NCBI GenBank assembly: GCA_013815685.1
Contig: JACDFR010000001.1
Coordinates: 124,001-188,000, forward strand
Source: Ramlibacter sp.
GTDB lineage: Bacteria > Pseudomonadota > Gammaproteobacteria > Burkholderiales > Burkholderiaceae_C
Direction: 5' to 3'
Length of the DNA stretch: 64,000 nt
Below are positions 63,682 through 64,000 of the stretch, piece after piece. Numbering within the stretch: position 1 is the first letter of the stretch; each line of letters starts with the position of its first letter. Both the position numbers and the translations under genes were made by a program. The notes under the pieces are model-generated. The model was not told the origin of the DNA, did not search any database, and saw only the letters and a program-made list of their open reading frames with translations.

Positions 63682-63762
63682 TCAGGCCTCCTGCCGAACC
63701 GCCTTAAAGGAGGCCTTGGCCCCCTCGGGGGGCAGCGAATGAAAATGAGCGTGCGGGTCCAT
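63682..63762 (-). CDS. possible 26-aa ORF in the livH-livM gap, overlapping a repeat-like sequence
   Basis: The reading frame is MDPHAHFHSLPPEGAKASFK then AVRQEA and stop, with GGAGAGG 3 bases before the ATG. It lies 9 bases after the livH stop and ends 2 bases before the livM ATG, so it would be translated in the same operon. The same DNA contains GC-rich palindromic sequence (GCCCCCTCGGGGGGC, 63719-63733). The frame may be a by-product of that sequence. I do not recognise a family. Confidence 0.3.
   Translation of the reverse strand: MDPHAHFHSLPPEGAKASFKAVRQEA
63719..63733. repeat. GC-rich palindrome (REP-like)
   Basis: GCCCCCTCGGGGGGC is nearly self-complementary, and the flanking AAAGGAGGCCTTGGCC is also rich in inverted sequence. 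Palindromes of this kind are dispersed between genes in many Comamonadaceae genomes, as far as I recall; copies elsewhere cannot be checked here. Confidence 0.35.
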
Positions 63763-63771
63763 ATCCTCTCC

Positions 63772-64000
63772 TTAGGCCCGGTCCGCCACGCGTTCGCCCA
63801 GCAGGCCGGAGGGCCGCAGCGTCAGCATGATGATCAGCACGATGAAAGCGAAGATGTCGGAGTAGTGGCTGCCCAGCACGCCGCCCGTGAGCGCGCCGAT
63901 GTAGCCCGAGCCGATCGATTCGATCAGCCCCAGCAGGACACCGCCCACCACTGCGCCGGCAAGATTGCCGATGCCGCCGAATACGGCCGCCGTGAAAGCC
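63772..64000 (-). CDS. livH: branched-chain amino acid ABC transporter permease (C-terminal fragment, cut by window edge)
   Basis: About 75 C-terminal residues are visible: AFTAAVFGGIGNLAGAVVGG, then helices GYIGALTGGVLG and IFAFIVLIIMLTLRPSGLLG, ending ERVADRA at the TAA (63772-63774). The GG-IGN-GA(V/M) loop and the RPSGLLG end are hallmarks of LivH. It leads the livH-M-G-F order on the minus strand. The N-terminus lies beyond position 64000. Confidence 0.9.
   Translation of the reverse strand, partial: AFTAAVFGGIGNLAGAVVGGVLLGLIESIGSGYIGALTGGVLGSHYSDIFAFIVLIIMLTLRPSGLLGERVADRA

Overview
The window is a 64 kb, GC-rich, gene-dense stretch of chromosome with no insertion sequence, prophage, CRISPR array or rRNA. 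Several features together point to a betaproteobacterium of the order Burkholderiales, most likely family Comamonadaceae (a Ramlibacter/Variovorax-like organism). They are four Bug-type solute-binding proteins, the ubiE-Tim44-ubiJ-ubiB cluster, the rubrerythrin/Fe-S/DUF3501 trio, a 1296-residue FAD/Fe-S fusion oxidoreductase, DUF2783 behind a flavin monooxygenase, and codon and base usage. The genus is inferred from gene content only.

Region 1 (1-6.5 kb): an AsmA-like gene runs off the left edge and is coupled to a small secreted protein. A receiver-only protein and a NarL-type regulator diverging from a CHASE3 sensor kinase follow. Next is a run of envelope-stress genes (DUF1328, YqjD/ElaB-like, YqjE-like, a BON lipoprotein) ending in a strong terminator, then a zinc-ribbon metallopeptidase. 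Region 2 (6.6-14.6 kb): a ligase-associated DEXH helicase is coupled to a MarR regulator. A Bug-Bug-sulfatase-SulP set diverges from it across a palindromic operator.

Region 3 (14.6-26.1 kb): one long minus-strand run reads, in transcription order, FmdB, DUF502, aspS, nudB, an EEP hydrolase, clsB, a ligase-associated exonuclease, DUF2269, an ATP-dependent DNA ligase, folE, a BLUF photosensor, an EamA transporter and DUF429. Many starts and stops overlap. It combines phospholipid synthesis, DNA repair, pterin synthesis and a blue-light sensor. Region 4 (26.2-35 kb): a sodium:solute symporter; ubiquinone genes ubiB, ubiJ and ubiE with a Tim44-like protein and DUF971; then a TpsB transporter with a double-FecR protein.

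Region 5 (35-49.4 kb): the giant FAD/Fe-S oxidoreductase diverges from ugpBAECQ (glycerol-3-phosphate/glycerophosphodiester uptake). The rubrerythrin-CCG-DUF3501 trio diverges from a VOC/FAD-monooxygenase/DUF2783 catabolic set. Region 6 (49.4-64 kb): valS, a degenerate 2-hydroxyacid dehydrogenase homologue, galU, a cysM-nudix-tusA operon, tRNA-Leu(CAA), an HtrA-like protein lacking its catalytic His and Asp, an SDR, a 2Fe-2S reductase, a fourth Bug protein, an outer-membrane barrel and the livH-M-G-F transporter, cut by the right edge.

The points most worth following up are the exonuclease-DUF2269-ligase-folE-BLUF run (a possible light-linked repair/pterin operon), the dispersed ligase-associated repair set, two probable pseudoenzymes, the sulfatase/Bug module with its operator, and a tiny ORF within a repeat-like sequence between livH and livM. 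No interval longer than 300 bases lacks a gene.
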